Source: an uncultured Christensenellaceae bacterium (lineage in GTDB: Bacteria > Bacillota > Clostridia > Christensenellales > UBA3700). From it: a stretch of DNA of 33,857 nt. Both the position numbers and the translations under genes were made by a program. The notes beneath the pieces were generated by a model that saw only the letters and a list, made by a program, of their open reading frames with translations, ran no database searches and was not told the DNA's origin. The DNA is taken from contig CALWKR010000047.1 in NCBI GenBank assembly GCA_944381315.1, positions 1-33,857 on the forward strand, given 5' to 3'. Shown one piece after another: positions 14,222 to 23,009 of the stretch; position 1 is the stretch's first letter; every line of letters begins with the position of its first letter.

Positions 14222-15406
14222 CTATTTGATTTTGCGTGCCTCGCAATAATATCTCTTGTCTTCCGCGTTGCCCATGCTGAACGACTTGCGGGGCAGTACT
14301 CCCCTGCGGACGGTGTAATCGAACAGCCCTTCCTTGCCTATGCAAGGCATTAGGATAGCGATCGCGTCGTCGCGTCTCGCGGCTTTGAGCACGCTCTCGT
14401 CGCCGTGGACATAGTCGATCGCGATCTCGTGATCGGCGGCGAAGCGATCGAGCGCGTCCTGTATGTCGGCAATGGCGTCCGCACTGTTGACAGGCACGCG
14501 AAGCTCGCGCTCTTGCTTGCGATAGCAAAGCTTGCAGACGGCGTCGCCGTGAAGCTCATGAGTCAAAAACTCGATCAACTGCTCTTCGCTGCCCTTGACG
14601 AGCCTGTGTATCGGCTCGAAGTCGAGCGATGGATCGGCGATGTCCACGATCTCGCAGCTCGCGTATCGCGCCGCGCAAGTCGCCCATTCGCTCTCGGACA
14701 GGGTACGCTTGGTCTTTTCCCAAACGAGTTTGGCGGCGGCGAGCGAGTGATTGCCGTCTCCGACGACAAACGCGAGCTCGGGATGTTCTGCAAGCGCGCG
14801 GCGCTCGACTTCGGCGAGCATGCCTTCGTCGTCGAACGCTTTGCCGCGCAACGCTCCGCCCCTCATATTGAGCGTGAAGTCATAGACGACTTCGCCTTCG
14901 CGCGAAAGGTAGTCCGCAAAGAGATCGTGCACGTTCTCCGCAAGGAGCATGATGTGCGTTGCCTCCAAAAGCGCGCCCTCGCGCAGTTTCACCCTCGCGG
15001 GCAAGCGCTCTTCGACAGTCTTTTCCGTCGCCTTGATGAGCGCGTTGTTGCGCGGAGTGTATTCGTATCTTTCGAGATCGACGACGGTCACCAAGCCGAG
15101 ACGATGCCTGCCGTCGTTGAGCGTGCGGTCTACGACAATGAAGCCGTCCACGGGCGACAGAGTGCCGTCCTTGCAATATCTGTCCATCGCCGCATAGATG
15201 TCGGCGGCGCGCTTGTCGCCGTCTCCGTCTCCGAGATAGACTTCGGGCAAGATCATCCTGAGAGTGCTGGGGGCGTCTCCGACTATGTTGTCCAAAGTCT
15301 GCCAGTATTGTCTGTCCGAAGTGAATTGGTCACAGGCGACGACTGCCCACTTGGTCATGTCTATGTCCTTGCGCGGCAGCAAAAATCTTGCGCGAGAAAG
15401 TATCAT
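14222..15406 (-). CDS. DUF1015 family protein
   Basis: 394 aa, normal for DUF1015. Function not established. Seen: the family opening (LLPRKDIDMTKWAVVACDQFTS, residues 9-30 in part), the conserved DGNHSLAAAK segment (about 215-224) and the LPRKSFSMG end motif. No signal peptide or TM segment, so cytoplasmic. The start at 15406 overlaps the cdaA stop by 4 nt (ATGA), with a GGAG about 12 nt upstream; a second in-frame ATG 16 codons later has AAGGA before it and could also be used, but would drop the conserved N-terminal strand. Its position between cdaA and lysC points to co-expression. Confidence 0.85.
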   Translation of the reverse strand: MILSRARFLLPRKDIDMTKWAVVACDQFTSDRQYWQTLDNIVGDAPSTLRMILPEVYLGDGDGDKRAADIYAAMDRYCKDGTLSPVDGFIVVDRTLNDGRHRLGLVTVVDLERYEYTPRNNALIKATEKTVEERLPARVKLREGALLEATHIMLLAENVHDLFADYLSREGEVVYDFTLNMRGGALRGKAFDDEGMLAEVERRALAEHPELAFVVGDGNHSLAAAKLVWEKTKRTLSESEWATCAARYASCEIVDIADPSLDFEPIHRLVKGSEEQLIEFLTHELHGDAVCKLCYRKQERELRVPVNSADAIADIQDALDRFAADHEIAIDYVHGDESVLKAARRDDAIAILMPCIGKEGLFDYTVRRGVLPRKSFSMGNAEDKRYYCEARKIK

Positions 15407-16287
15407 AAGAACTTCTTTTTCTCCTTTTTGTCTATCTTGGGCGCCGCGGTGATGCCGTATGCCTGTTTGATCTGCTCGAACAGCTTCTCGGGAGTCATGT
15501 ACCTCTTGATCTTGCCTCTGTCCACAGTGCTTATGATGCCCGTCTCCTCGCTGACGACGATCGCAAGGACGTCGCTCTCCTCGGTGATGCCGATCGCGGC
15601 GCGATGGCGCGTGCCGAGCTCCTTGGCTATGTCGACTTCTTGCGACAGCGGCAAAAAGCAGCCTGCGGAAAGCACCCTCTCGCCCTTGATGACGACTGCA
15701 CCGTCATGCAGAGGGCCCTTGGTGCTGAAAATGCTTTCAAGCAGTCCCGACGTCACGACGGCTTCGAGCCTCGTGCCTGTGTCAAGGATGTGGGACGGCA
15801 CTTCGGTGCGGACAATGATGATAAGCGCGCCGACGTCGTTCTTCGCCATATTTTGGCAAGCCTTGACGATCTGTGTGGCACTGTTGGTCAAGTCCTCGTC
15901 CGAAGTCTCGTATTCGTAGCGCGGATTCTTCTCCCCGGTACGGGCTATGCGGCTGAATATGACTTTGAGGTCGGACTGATAGACGACCGCGAACGCGACG
16001 ATGAGGAAGATGGAAATATATTCCATGATCCGACGCGTGAGATACATAAAGCCAATGCCGTTCTCGCCCAAAAACTTCTCGCCGTAGACGCCGGCGAAGA
16101 CGACGATGATGTAGAGCAAAATGTAAGAAACGGTGAAGATCGCGAGTTTGATGCTGTTGCGCTTTTTGAAAAAGACGAAGATGAGTGCGAACACGCCGCA
16201 GAGCACCACCAGATCGATGATGCTGAACCAGCCGATGTGCTCGACGTAATCTTTCATGTCAACACTCATGAGTCCCAAAGTCTGCAT
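15403..16287 (-). CDS. cdaA: Diadenylate cyclase CdaA (c-di-AMP synthase)
   Basis: 294 aa. Makes cyclic di-AMP from two ATP, a second messenger for potassium and osmolyte balance and cell-wall homeostasis. The start at 16287 has AGAGGTG 6 nt upstream; longer in-frame starts run past the promoter. Three TM helices (about 19-40, 46-68, 86-104) precede the cytoplasmic DAC domain with the catalytic DGA (195-197, in LHDGAVVI) and RHR (227-229, in GTRHRAA) motifs. In most Firmicutes cdaA is followed by cdaR and glmM; here the next genes are DUF1015 and lysC, and the nearest phosphosugar mutase is a separate unit at 19364-21106. Confidence 0.95.
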   Translation of the reverse strand: MQTLGLMSVDMKDYVEHIGWFSIIDLVVLCGVFALIFVFFKKRNSIKLAIFTVSYILLYIIVVFAGVYGEKFLGENGIGFMYLTRRIMEYISIFLIVAFAVVYQSDLKVIFSRIARTGEKNPRYEYETSDEDLTNSATQIVKACQNMAKNDVGALIIIVRTEVPSHILDTGTRLEAVVTSGLLESIFSTKGPLHDGAVVIKGERVLSAGCFLPLSQEVDIAKELGTRHRAAIGITEESDVLAIVVSEETGIISTVDRGKIKRYMTPEKLFEQIKQAYGITAAPKIDKKEKKKFL

Positions 16288-16307
16288 AGCGCACCTCTTG
16301 TCGATAT

Positions 16308-16336
16308 ATTGTATTACATTTTTAATTAAAAATAAA
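16308..16336 (-). promoter_or_regulatory. Probable cdaA promoter
   Basis: On the minus strand, TTTATT (16336-16331), 17 nt, TACAAT (16313-16308). The -35 is weak (three of six) but the region is AT-rich, and the leader would be about 14-20 nt with a ribosome binding site. Confidence 0.55.
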
Positions 16337-16474
16337 GCGATTTGACGTCCAAAACGCATTTTTTGCACAAAATTCCGCTGCGGATGCGTTTGCCTCGTCT
16401 ATCCGTTCTGCTCGACGCAACGGCTCGTCTGTGACATTTTTCGCGACATGTATCGATTTTTTGCGCAATTTTGC

Positions 16475-16504
16475 AAAAAAATGTCCGCCCCGCGAGGGGC
16501 GGAC
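16475..16504 (-). terminator. Intrinsic terminator of the FAD oxidoreductase/reductase operon
   Basis: GTCCGCCCC (16483-16491) pairs perfectly with GGGGCGGAC (16496-16504) around GCGA; the A run at 16475-16481 is the T tract on the minus strand. Confidence 0.93.
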
Positions 16505-16513
16505 GCGTATCGA

Positions 16514-17668
16514 TCAGTCTTGCGGCGGGACGTCTATCTCCATGTCCGAATCGGGATAGGTGCAGCAGGGATGGATGTAGCCGAACTTGACGTCGGCGAG
16601 CCTGCGCTTGTCTGCTCCGGCGATCGAATAGGTGCCCGAGATCAGCCTGCTGTGGCAGAAGCCGCAGCCGCCTGCGCGGCATCTCGACGGGACTTTGAGT
16701 CCTGCCCTCTCCATCGCGACGAGCAAAGTCTCGCGGCTGTCCGCCTTGACGTCGAACACCTCGTCGCGCAAACGCACTTTGAGCGCAAAGGTCTGCGGCT
16801 TGACGTCGCGGACTCCGACGCAATTGGCCTCTTTGCGCACGCGCTTGGGAGAGGTCACGCCCATCTTTGCCAGCTCTTTGCCGACAAAGTCGTACATCGC
16901 CTGCGGTCCGCACATCATCACGGTGAAGTCGCCGCTCGCGTACTTGCCTATCAGGTCTGCGGTGACGAAGCCGTGCTCAAAGCCGTCCTTCTGCTCGTCG
17001 CTGAGCACATAAACGACTTTGATCCTGCCGCCGCTCAATGCGTCCAGCTCTTTGCGGAAGGCGAGATCCTGCTCGGTGCGCGCGCCGTAAAGGAGCGTGA
17101 GGTCAAAGTCCTCGCTGCCCTCGGCTATCGCCTGCGCCATGCTGAAAAACGGCGTTATGCCGCTGCCGCCGGCTATGCCGACGACGTGCTTGCTGTCGCG
17201 GATCGCGTCGTGGAAGAAGTCGCCTGAGGCGTCGCCGAGCGTGAACTTGTCTCCGACTTTGGCGTTGTCGAACAGCCAATCGCTGAAGAATCCGGCTTTC
17301 TTGACGGTCACGGCGATCTTGTTTTCGTTGAGAGCTTGCAGCGGCGACGACGAGATCGCATAGGGCCTGTTGACTATGCTGTCGCCGACGCGGCAGGACA
17401 ACGACGCATATTGGCCCGCTCTGAATATGGACGGCGACGGTGCCTTGAACAGATAGGTCTTTGTGTCGGCGGTGCGCAATACGATCTCTTCGAGCACGAC
17501 TTCGCGCGAGCCGGGGTGAAGGATCTTGGCGGTCTCGTTGACGCGATAGGTCGCGGGCAAAGGCTTTGCCGACGCTTCGGCGAATTTTTGCTCCCTCTTG
17601 GGGACCATCTTCTTGAATCTGAGCAGATCCATGAATCCGAAGATCTGTCTCTTGAATTTGTATGCCAT
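16514..17668 (-). CDS. Ferredoxin reductase-type FAD/NAD(P) protein with C-terminal [2Fe-2S] domain
   Basis: 384 aa. Moves electrons between NAD(P)H, FAD and an iron-sulfur cluster. After an N-terminal extension (1-50) comes an FNR-like FAD domain with RPYAISSS (101-108), then the NAD(P) domain with GIAGGSGITP (164-173) and CGPQAM (253-258). The C-terminal plant-type ferredoxin domain has Cys330, Cys335, Cys338 and Cys368/369 as cluster ligands. No TM segment. It starts 3 nt after the stop of the FAD oxidoreductase gene (GAGGG ribosome binding site inside that gene), so the two are very probably redox partners. The final acceptor is not known. Confidence 0.9.
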   Translation of the reverse strand: MAYKFKRQIFGFMDLLRFKKMVPKREQKFAEASAKPLPATYRVNETAKILHPGSREVVLEEIVLRTADTKTYLFKAPSPSIFRAGQYASLSCRVGDSIVNRPYAISSSPLQALNENKIAVTVKKAGFFSDWLFDNAKVGDKFTLGDASGDFFHDAIRDSKHVVGIAGGSGITPFFSMAQAIAEGSEDFDLTLLYGARTEQDLAFRKELDALSGGRIKVVYVLSDEQKDGFEHGFVTADLIGKYASGDFTVMMCGPQAMYDFVGKELAKMGVTSPKRVRKEANCVGVRDVKPQTFALKVRLRDEVFDVKADSRETLLVAMERAGLKVPSRCRAGGCGFCHSRLISGTYSIAGADKRRLADVKFGYIHPCCTYPDSDMEIDVPPQD

Positions 17669-17671
17669 GTT

Positions 17672-19195
17672 TCAGCCCTCCCTCTTGATGTCGCCGACGG
17701 TCTGTCTGCCGGTGATGTCGCCGGAGAAGTATGCGCTCGAATAGCCCGAAAGGCGCATCGAGTAGCCGCCGGCGAAGCGCAAGCCGCGTGTCTTGTGATC
17801 TTGAGCCATCATTTGCAGCCTCGGATTGAGCCCGTCCCAATACTGCGACTCATAGCCGTAGATGCCGCCCTCGGGGTGACCGCAATATCTCGCATAGGTC
17901 ATCGGGGTGGCGACGGAGATCTCCTCGACGCTGTCCCTGATCTTGCTGCCCGTATATTGCTCAAAGCGGTCGATCATCATCGACGCGACTTTCTCCTTGG
18001 TCTTTGCATAGTCCTGCGGCTTGACGTCGCCCCATGCGTCGCTCATGTACAGCGTCGTGAAATACATCATCGACGTGCCCGGCGGCGAGCACTCGGGGTA
18101 TGCCCTGTTGAGGCACACGGTCGCCTGCGCCGCGTTGGTGTCGATGCTCTTCATCATCTCGTATTGCTTGACGCTGTCGCAGGTATCGTAGAGGAAGTAG
18201 TTGTGATTGGCGATGCCGAGCTCGTCGGCGGTCTTGTTGAGCCCGAGGAACATACAGAAGCCCCTCCCGGCGAACTTGCGCGCATTGGTCGCTCTTACGA
18301 CGTCCTCGGGGACTTTGTCCATCATCTTGCCGTAGACGACGTGCGGCGAGCAGTTGGCTATGACGTGGCGCGTCTTGATCTCTCTGCCTCCTTTGAGAAC
18401 GACGCCTTCGACGCCGCCGTCCTTGCCGGTCACGATCTTGACAGCCTCGGTGTTGAACCAAATGTCGCCGCCCAGCTCATAGATCCTCTCGCACATCGCG
18501 AGCGAGATCTCGTGAGAGCGCATCTTGGGCATCATCGCGCCGCGCGAAATGTAACGTATGACCATGGACGCATAGTGGGTGAAACTGAGATCGTCGCAAT
18601 GCGCGCCGAGATAACACCAATACGCGTTGAGGATGTCGCGTGCGCGCTGAGGCATTTTGAGCGACTCCAACACTTCGTTGACCGAATACGAACCCGTGCG
18701 GACGTAGTTGCCGAAATTCTTGACCATATAGGACGACTCGACGACGCCGTTGCGCGAGTTGGTGTATGCCTGCGCTTTCCTCGTCTGATCGGCGAGCAAA
18801 AAGAACTTCTCCATGGACGGACGGCTGCCGGGGACAGCCTTCTCCATAGCGTTGATGAAATTGTCTATGCCGAACGGCATGACAACGTCGATCGACGGAT
18901 CCTTGGAAATGAGCCGATAGGCGTCGGGGATGGGCACCCACTCCACCTTGTCCGTCACTCCGAGCTCGTCGAACAGCCTGCGGACGTCTCCGCCGTTGCC
19001 CTCGGGGCCGAAATCGTTGAGCTCGTGCAAAGACGCCTCGAACTCGAATCTCCCGCGTCGAAAGCTGGTCGCGAATCCGCCGGGAAGATTGTGCTTTTCG
19101 ACCAACAAGACCTTGGCTCCGCCTTGCAACAACCTTATCGTCGCCGCCAAGCCGCCGTTGCCGGCGCCTATGACGACTGCGTCATATCTGTCCAT
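17672..19195 (-). CDS. Phytoene dehydrogenase-like NAD(P)/FAD-dependent oxidoreductase
   Basis: 507 aa. The N-terminus carries the Rossmann FAD motif VIGAGNGGLAAT (8-19) with an acidic residue ending the second strand (VEKHNLPGG), and the C-terminus the family motif GLRFAGGYSMR...G. It belongs to the CrtI/retinol-saturase-like group, which desaturates or saturates C-C bonds of lipophilic substrates. There is no carotenoid gene nearby, so a carotenoid substrate is not supported. First gene of a two-gene operon with the ferredoxin-reductase-like protein; strong promoter upstream, GGAGG before the ATG. Confidence 0.87.
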   Translation of the reverse strand: MDRYDAVVIGAGNGGLAATIRLLQGGAKVLLVEKHNLPGGFATSFRRGRFEFEASLHELNDFGPEGNGGDVRRLFDELGVTDKVEWVPIPDAYRLISKDPSIDVVMPFGIDNFINAMEKAVPGSRPSMEKFFLLADQTRKAQAYTNSRNGVVESSYMVKNFGNYVRTGSYSVNEVLESLKMPQRARDILNAYWCYLGAHCDDLSFTHYASMVIRYISRGAMMPKMRSHEISLAMCERIYELGGDIWFNTEAVKIVTGKDGGVEGVVLKGGREIKTRHVIANCSPHVVYGKMMDKVPEDVVRATNARKFAGRGFCMFLGLNKTADELGIANHNYFLYDTCDSVKQYEMMKSIDTNAAQATVCLNRAYPECSPPGTSMMYFTTLYMSDAWGDVKPQDYAKTKEKVASMMIDRFEQYTGSKIRDSVEEISVATPMTYARYCGHPEGGIYGYESQYWDGLNPRLQMMAQDHKTRGLRFAGGYSMRLSGYSSAYFSGDITGRQTVGDIKREG

Positions 19196-19222
19196 GACTG
19201 CCTCCTTTTGTGTTCTCTATTT

Positions 19223-19251
19223 AGTATACAACTGCGTTAAAAATCTGTCAA
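19223..19251 (-). promoter_or_regulatory. Promoter of the FAD oxidoreductase operon
   Basis: On the minus strand, TTGACA (19251-19246), 17 nt, TATACT (19228-19223). Leader of about 20 nt with GGAGG. Confidence 0.88.
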
Positions 19252-19314
19252 GACCTAACATTTTTTCGCAACGTCTTATATAGCTATTATCGGCACATAT
19301 GCCAAATTTTTTTC

Positions 19315-19345
19315 AAAAAAATGTCCCTCCCGTGACGGGAGGGAC
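19315..19345 (-). terminator. Intrinsic terminator of the phospho-sugar mutase gene
   Basis: GTCCCTCCCG (19323-19332) pairs perfectly with CGGGAGGGAC (19336-19345) around TGA, with a T tract on the minus strand from the A run 19315-19321. Confidence 0.92.
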
Positions 19346-19363
19346 ATATCGTCCGTGAAGTCG

Positions 19364-21106
19364 TCAGCCGAGCACGATCTTCTTCAATTGGGCGGTGACG
19401 GCGGCGTTGCGCTCCTTCGCCGCGGCGGCAGAATCCGCATTGACGGACACATAGAGCTTGAGCTTGGGCTCTGTGCCGCTGGGACGTATACACACCCACT
19501 CGTCGTCGCCGAGATCGTACTTGATGACATTGGTCTCGGGCAGCCCCGACGGCGCGGTCGTGCCGTCCGCAAACGTCGTGACGCCGCTCTTGAAGTCGGT
19601 CCTCGACACGGGCTTTTTGCCGCCCAGCGACTCGATGTGCTCCGCCCTCGCTCTGTCCATGATCGCGCTCATCTCGCTCATGCCGTCCAAGCCCTTGAAC
19701 GCGAACGAGGTGCTGCTCTCGCAGAAGTAGCCGAACTTCTCGAATATCTCGGTCAAGACGTCGAAGAGGCGCGTGCCCTTGTATTGATAATAGCAGACCA
19801 TCTCGGCAAACAACATCGCCGCGACGACGGCGTCCTTGTCGCGCGCATGGGTGCCCGACAGATAGCCGTAGCTCTCCTCGTATCCGAACAGGAACGTGTA
19901 CTCTCCGCTGCTCTCCCACTCCTTTATCTTTTCGCCGATGAACTTGAAGCCCGTCAAGACGTCAAAGGACTTGACTCCGTAGGACGCCGCGATCTTGTCC
20001 GCAAGCCGCGTCGTGACGATCGTCTTGACGACGGCGCCGTTGGCCGGAAGATCTCCCCTCTCGGTGTGGCGGCGCAGGATATAGTCCATGAGAAGCGCGC
20101 CCGTTTGGTTGCCCGTCAGCAACACGAACTTGCCCTCGTCGTCCCTGATCGCGACTCCCATGCGGTCGCAGTCGGGAGCGGGGCCGATCACCGCGTCCGC
20201 ATTGACCTTGTCGGCGAGCTTGATGCCGAGCGCGAGCGCGTCGGGCTGTTCGGGATTGGGCATGCCGACCGTCGGGAAGTTGCCGTCGGGCAGACGCTGC
20301 TCTTCGACGATGTCGACATGGATGCCCATGCGCGAGAGCATCGTCGTCACGGGAATATAGCCGCTGCCGTGGAGCGGACTGTAGACGAGCTTCATGCCCG
20401 CGCCCTCTGCCGCGACCGCATCCGGCGACAGTGAAAGCTTGGAAATAGCGGCATAATATCTCTCGTCGATATCCTTGCCTATCACGGTGATGTGATCGGA
20501 AATACGCTTGCCGTTGCCTCCGACGACGTCGTCGCGCGTCGCCGAGCCGATGTCCTCGAGAGGAATGCCGAAGTAGTCCTTCTTGTCTATGTACGCGACG
20601 ACTTCCGCGGTGGCTTCGGGCGACATCTGGGCGCCGTCCTCGCCGTAGACTTTGTAGCCGTTGTACTCTTTGGGGTTGTGGCTGGCGGTGATCATAACTC
20701 CCGCGATCGCGCCCAGCTCGCGCACGGCGAAACTGCATACCGGCACGGGCCTCACGTTCTCGAACAGCCAGACGTTGACGCCCTGTGCGCCGAGGACGCG
20801 CGCGGTCGTCATCGCGAATTCAAAAGAATAGTTGCGCGTATCGTAAGAGATCACCACTCCGCGCTGTGCTGCGCCGCAAGCATTGACATAGTCGGCAAGC
20901 CCTGCCGTCGCTCTCGCAACGGTATAGACGTTCATATTGGCGATGCCGTAGGCGATCGTGCCGCGCATGCCGGCGGTGCCGAACGCGAGAGGAACGGTGA
21001 ATCTCTCCCTTATCTCCTTGTCGTCGCCTGCAATGCTTTGAAGCTCCGCTTTGCCGTTTTCGTCGCAGTTGTCGAGCCATCTGCGATAGTTGTCAACACA
21101 ATTCAT
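19364..21106 (-). CDS. Phospho-sugar mutase (alpha-phosphoglucomutase/phosphomannomutase type)
   Basis: 580 aa, the size of Firmicutes PgcA-like enzymes. Interconverts hexose 1- and 6-phosphates, linking glycolysis to nucleotide-sugar synthesis. Seen: phosphoserine loop TASHNPKEYNG (Ser142), Mg-binding DCDRMG (Asp312, Asp314), sugar-binding GYEESYGY, and the phosphate-binding RPSGTEPK near the C-terminus. The start at 21106 has GGAGG 6 nt upstream. It is monocistronic with its own promoter and terminator. It is too long to be GlmM (about 450 aa). Confidence 0.93.
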   Translation of the reverse strand: MNCVDNYRRWLDNCDENGKAELQSIAGDDKEIRERFTVPLAFGTAGMRGTIAYGIANMNVYTVARATAGLADYVNACGAAQRGVVISYDTRNYSFEFAMTTARVLGAQGVNVWLFENVRPVPVCSFAVRELGAIAGVMITASHNPKEYNGYKVYGEDGAQMSPEATAEVVAYIDKKDYFGIPLEDIGSATRDDVVGGNGKRISDHITVIGKDIDERYYAAISKLSLSPDAVAAEGAGMKLVYSPLHGSGYIPVTTMLSRMGIHVDIVEEQRLPDGNFPTVGMPNPEQPDALALGIKLADKVNADAVIGPAPDCDRMGVAIRDDEGKFVLLTGNQTGALLMDYILRRHTERGDLPANGAVVKTIVTTRLADKIAASYGVKSFDVLTGFKFIGEKIKEWESSGEYTFLFGYEESYGYLSGTHARDKDAVVAAMLFAEMVCYYQYKGTRLFDVLTEIFEKFGYFCESSTSFAFKGLDGMSEMSAIMDRARAEHIESLGGKKPVSRTDFKSGVTTFADGTTAPSGLPETNVIKYDLGDDEWVCIRPSGTEPKLKLYVSVNADSAAAAKERNAAVTAQLKKIVLG

Positions 21107-21144
21107 AAAAACCTCCGAAAGCCAAAATGGCATATCTACATAAT

Positions 21145-21173
21145 ATTATATATCACGCGCGCGCCTCGCGCAA
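21145..21173 (-). promoter_or_regulatory. Phospho-sugar mutase promoter
   Basis: On the minus strand, TTGCGC (21173-21168), 17 nt, TATAAT (21150-21145). The -35 is only partly consensus. Confidence 0.6.
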
Positions 21174-21216
21174 GCGATAGCGTCGGACTTGCAGATTTTG
21201 CGCCGCGCAATGCATG

Positions 21217-21243
21217 AAAAAAGCGGAAAGACACTGTCCTTCC
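21217..21243 (-). terminator. Probable terminator after vanW
   Basis: On the minus strand GGAAGGACAGTGTCTTTCC (21243-21225) folds into an imperfect hairpin and is followed after CGC by six Ts. The stem is short and partly wobble, so confidence is moderate. Confidence 0.55.
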
Positions 21244-21293
21244 ACCGCGGAGCGTAAGCTGCTCGCATATATATTTTTTGGTGCCTGTGTGTG

Positions 21294-22154
21294 TTATTCT
21301 ATATTTTCTGCGACAAGTATCTTTGCAGGGACGGCAAGGTAGACATCGCGGCGCACCGTCTCGCGCGACACGAGTTTTCCGTCGCGATAGGTCGATTTGA
21401 CCAAGCGCGTGCGATAGCCGTTGCGCGCCGCGCGCACGACCTCGTGGTCTTTGCCTCCGAGCGACGGCACGAACTCTATTATCTCTCTGTCGGGCGGGAT
21501 CGTCTGCTCCACTTCCGTGCAGAACTCGTATCTCTCTGCTCGCGGCGTGCCGTAGATCCTGAAAGTCAAAACGCCGCCGTCCACTCGAGAGTCTATGTAG
21601 ACGCAGCCGTCGCCGTCGTTGACGAGCACGAGATCTATCATGTCGGACACCGTCGCGTCCTGCGACATCTTGCAATAGGACGACGGCAGCGAGTGCGCCC
21701 TGACGCTTTCCACTCCTAGCCCTGCTCGTATCCATGCGTTGTAGAGCGTCGTCGACACCTGGCACACGCCGCCGCCCACTCCTACGACGTACTCGCCGTT
21801 TTCGATCACCTTGGCGGCGCGGTAGCCGCGCTCTTGAGTGCGCGCGCCGACGACTTGATTGAAAGACAGCCGCTCGCCTTGCTCCACGCGGAGATAGCAG
21901 AAGTTGCTCGCCGCAAGCGCAACGTTGTAACTCCTGCCGCTCGCCGACATATCGAACGAAGTGGAGAACTCGGACACGAGTCGCGAATGCTCCGCCGCGG
22001 CAGGCAAGGGCTTGGCGCTCTCGCCCGACTGTATCGGCGCGCCGTTAGAGCTCGACGGACAAGCCGACGTCTCGGCGAGTGCCGTCCGAGGGAACGCGCA
22101 CAGCGCGAGCAGCAAAACGCACGCGACAATGACCGCAAAAGTTGATCTCTTCAT
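21294..22154 (-). CDS. VanW family protein, exported
   Basis: 286 aa from the ATG at 22154. It has an N-terminal signal peptide (KR, hydrophobic core, ALAE cleavage region near residues 28-30). The VanW domain follows: FSTSFDMS, the RLSFNQVVGART segment, GGGVCQVSTTLYNA and a HSLPSSY stretch. The last about 70 residues resemble a G5-like beta domain. VanW occurs in some vancomycin-resistance operons, but the domain is widespread in Clostridia and its biochemical role is unknown; no van genes are here. No Shine-Dalgarno sequence precedes the ATG, and an alternative TTG at 22175 has none either. Last gene of the tilS operon, 39 nt after the PHP gene. Confidence 0.85.
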   Translation of the reverse strand: MKRSTFAVIVACVLLLALCAFPRTALAETSACPSSSNGAPIQSGESAKPLPAAAEHSRLVSEFSTSFDMSASGRSYNVALAASNFCYLRVEQGERLSFNQVVGARTQERGYRAAKVIENGEYVVGVGGGVCQVSTTLYNAWIRAGLGVESVRAHSLPSSYCKMSQDATVSDMIDLVLVNDGDGCVYIDSRVDGGVLTFRIYGTPRAERYEFCTEVEQTIPPDREIIEFVPSLGGKDHEVVRAARNGYRTRLVKSTYRDGKLVSRETVRRDVYLAVPAKILVAENIE

Positions 22155-22193
22155 ACGATTATTGTGCGTGCGCAAAAAATTTTTAGACGCAGA

Positions 22194-23009
22194 TCAAAGT
22201 TTTATCCCCAGCGCGTGCGCCGTCGCCGCTCCGAGAGTATAGTCCGAGCATCCGATGTCGCCGGCTTTGCCCGTGCCGTGATAGTCGCTGCCGCCCGTCG
22301 TCAAGAGCCTGTACTTCTTCGCCATCGCGGTGAGCGCGGCTTTGTCCGCGGCGGTGTGCGACGGATAGTAGGTCTCTATGCCGCGAAGCCCTACTCCGAT
22401 CAGCCCTTCGACCAGATCGGCAAGTCTGCCCTTCTGCTTGATGAGCATCGGATGCGCGAGCACGGGAACGCCGCCCGCCGCCTTGATCAGCTTGACTCCC
22501 TCGATCGGCGTTATGCGCCGCGACGGGATGTAGGCTTTGCCCTTCTCTCCGAGATATCTGTCAAATGCCTCGTTGACGCTCGACACATAGCCTGCCTGCA
22601 TCATCAAGTGCGCCAAATGCGGTCTTCCTACGCTTCCGCCCACGCTGTGCAGCTGCTCGACGTCAACGGGCATGCCGAGCTCTGCCAGCCTGTCCGCCAT
22701 TGCGAAAATGCGCGTGCGGCGGCGCTCGCGCAGTTCTGCAAGCTTGGCGCAAAGTACGTCGCCGTGCACGTCGACGCAATAGCCGAGAATGTGGATCTCG
22801 GCGACGGAATAGGTGCTCAATTCAAGCCCTGTGACGACTTGCACTCCGCGCTTTTTGCCCTCGCTCTGCGCGCGCTCTACTCCGTCCACGTTGTCGTGAT
22901 CGGTCAGCGCGACGCAGCCTATCCCGAGCGCCTGAGCCTTGGCGACGATCTCCTCGGGCGAGTCGGATCCGTCCGAACAATTGCTGTGGATGTGCAGATC
23001 AGCCTTCAT
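22194..23009 (-). CDS. PHP-domain phosphoesterase (TrpH/YciV-like)
   Basis: 271 aa. PHP proteins of this type hydrolyse phosphoesters using a cluster of metal ions; the E. coli homologue acts on nucleotides and RNA 5' ends. Metal-binding motifs are present: DLHIHSNCSDGS (His6, His8, Asp13), ALTDHDN (37-39), GLELST (Glu63 region), AHP and a C-terminal SDYHG. No secretion signal. Its start overlaps the end of rmuC by 11 nt, so it is translated in the same operon. The substrate here is not known. Confidence 0.9.
   Translation of the reverse strand: MKADLHIHSNCSDGSDSPEEIVAKAQALGIGCVALTDHDNVDGVERAQSEGKKRGVQVVTGLELSTYSVAEIHILGYCVDVHGDVLCAKLAELRERRRTRIFAMADRLAELGMPVDVEQLHSVGGSVGRPHLAHLMMQAGYVSSVNEAFDRYLGEKGKAYIPSRRITPIEGVKLIKAAGGVPVLAHPMLIKQKGRLADLVEGLIGVGLRGIETYYPSHTAADKAALTAMAKKYRLLTTGGSDYHGTGKAGDIGCSDYTLGAATAHALGIKL

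Noticed and set aside
17336..19240. 634-codon plus-strand frame opposite the FAD oxidoreductase gene
   Set aside because: The minus strand carries the Rossmann FAD motif, promoter and operon context; the plus frame has none.
21294..22154. Vancomycin resistance function for the VanW protein
   Set aside because: The VanW domain is widespread and no vanA/B/H/X/R/S-like gene is present, so resistance is not supported.
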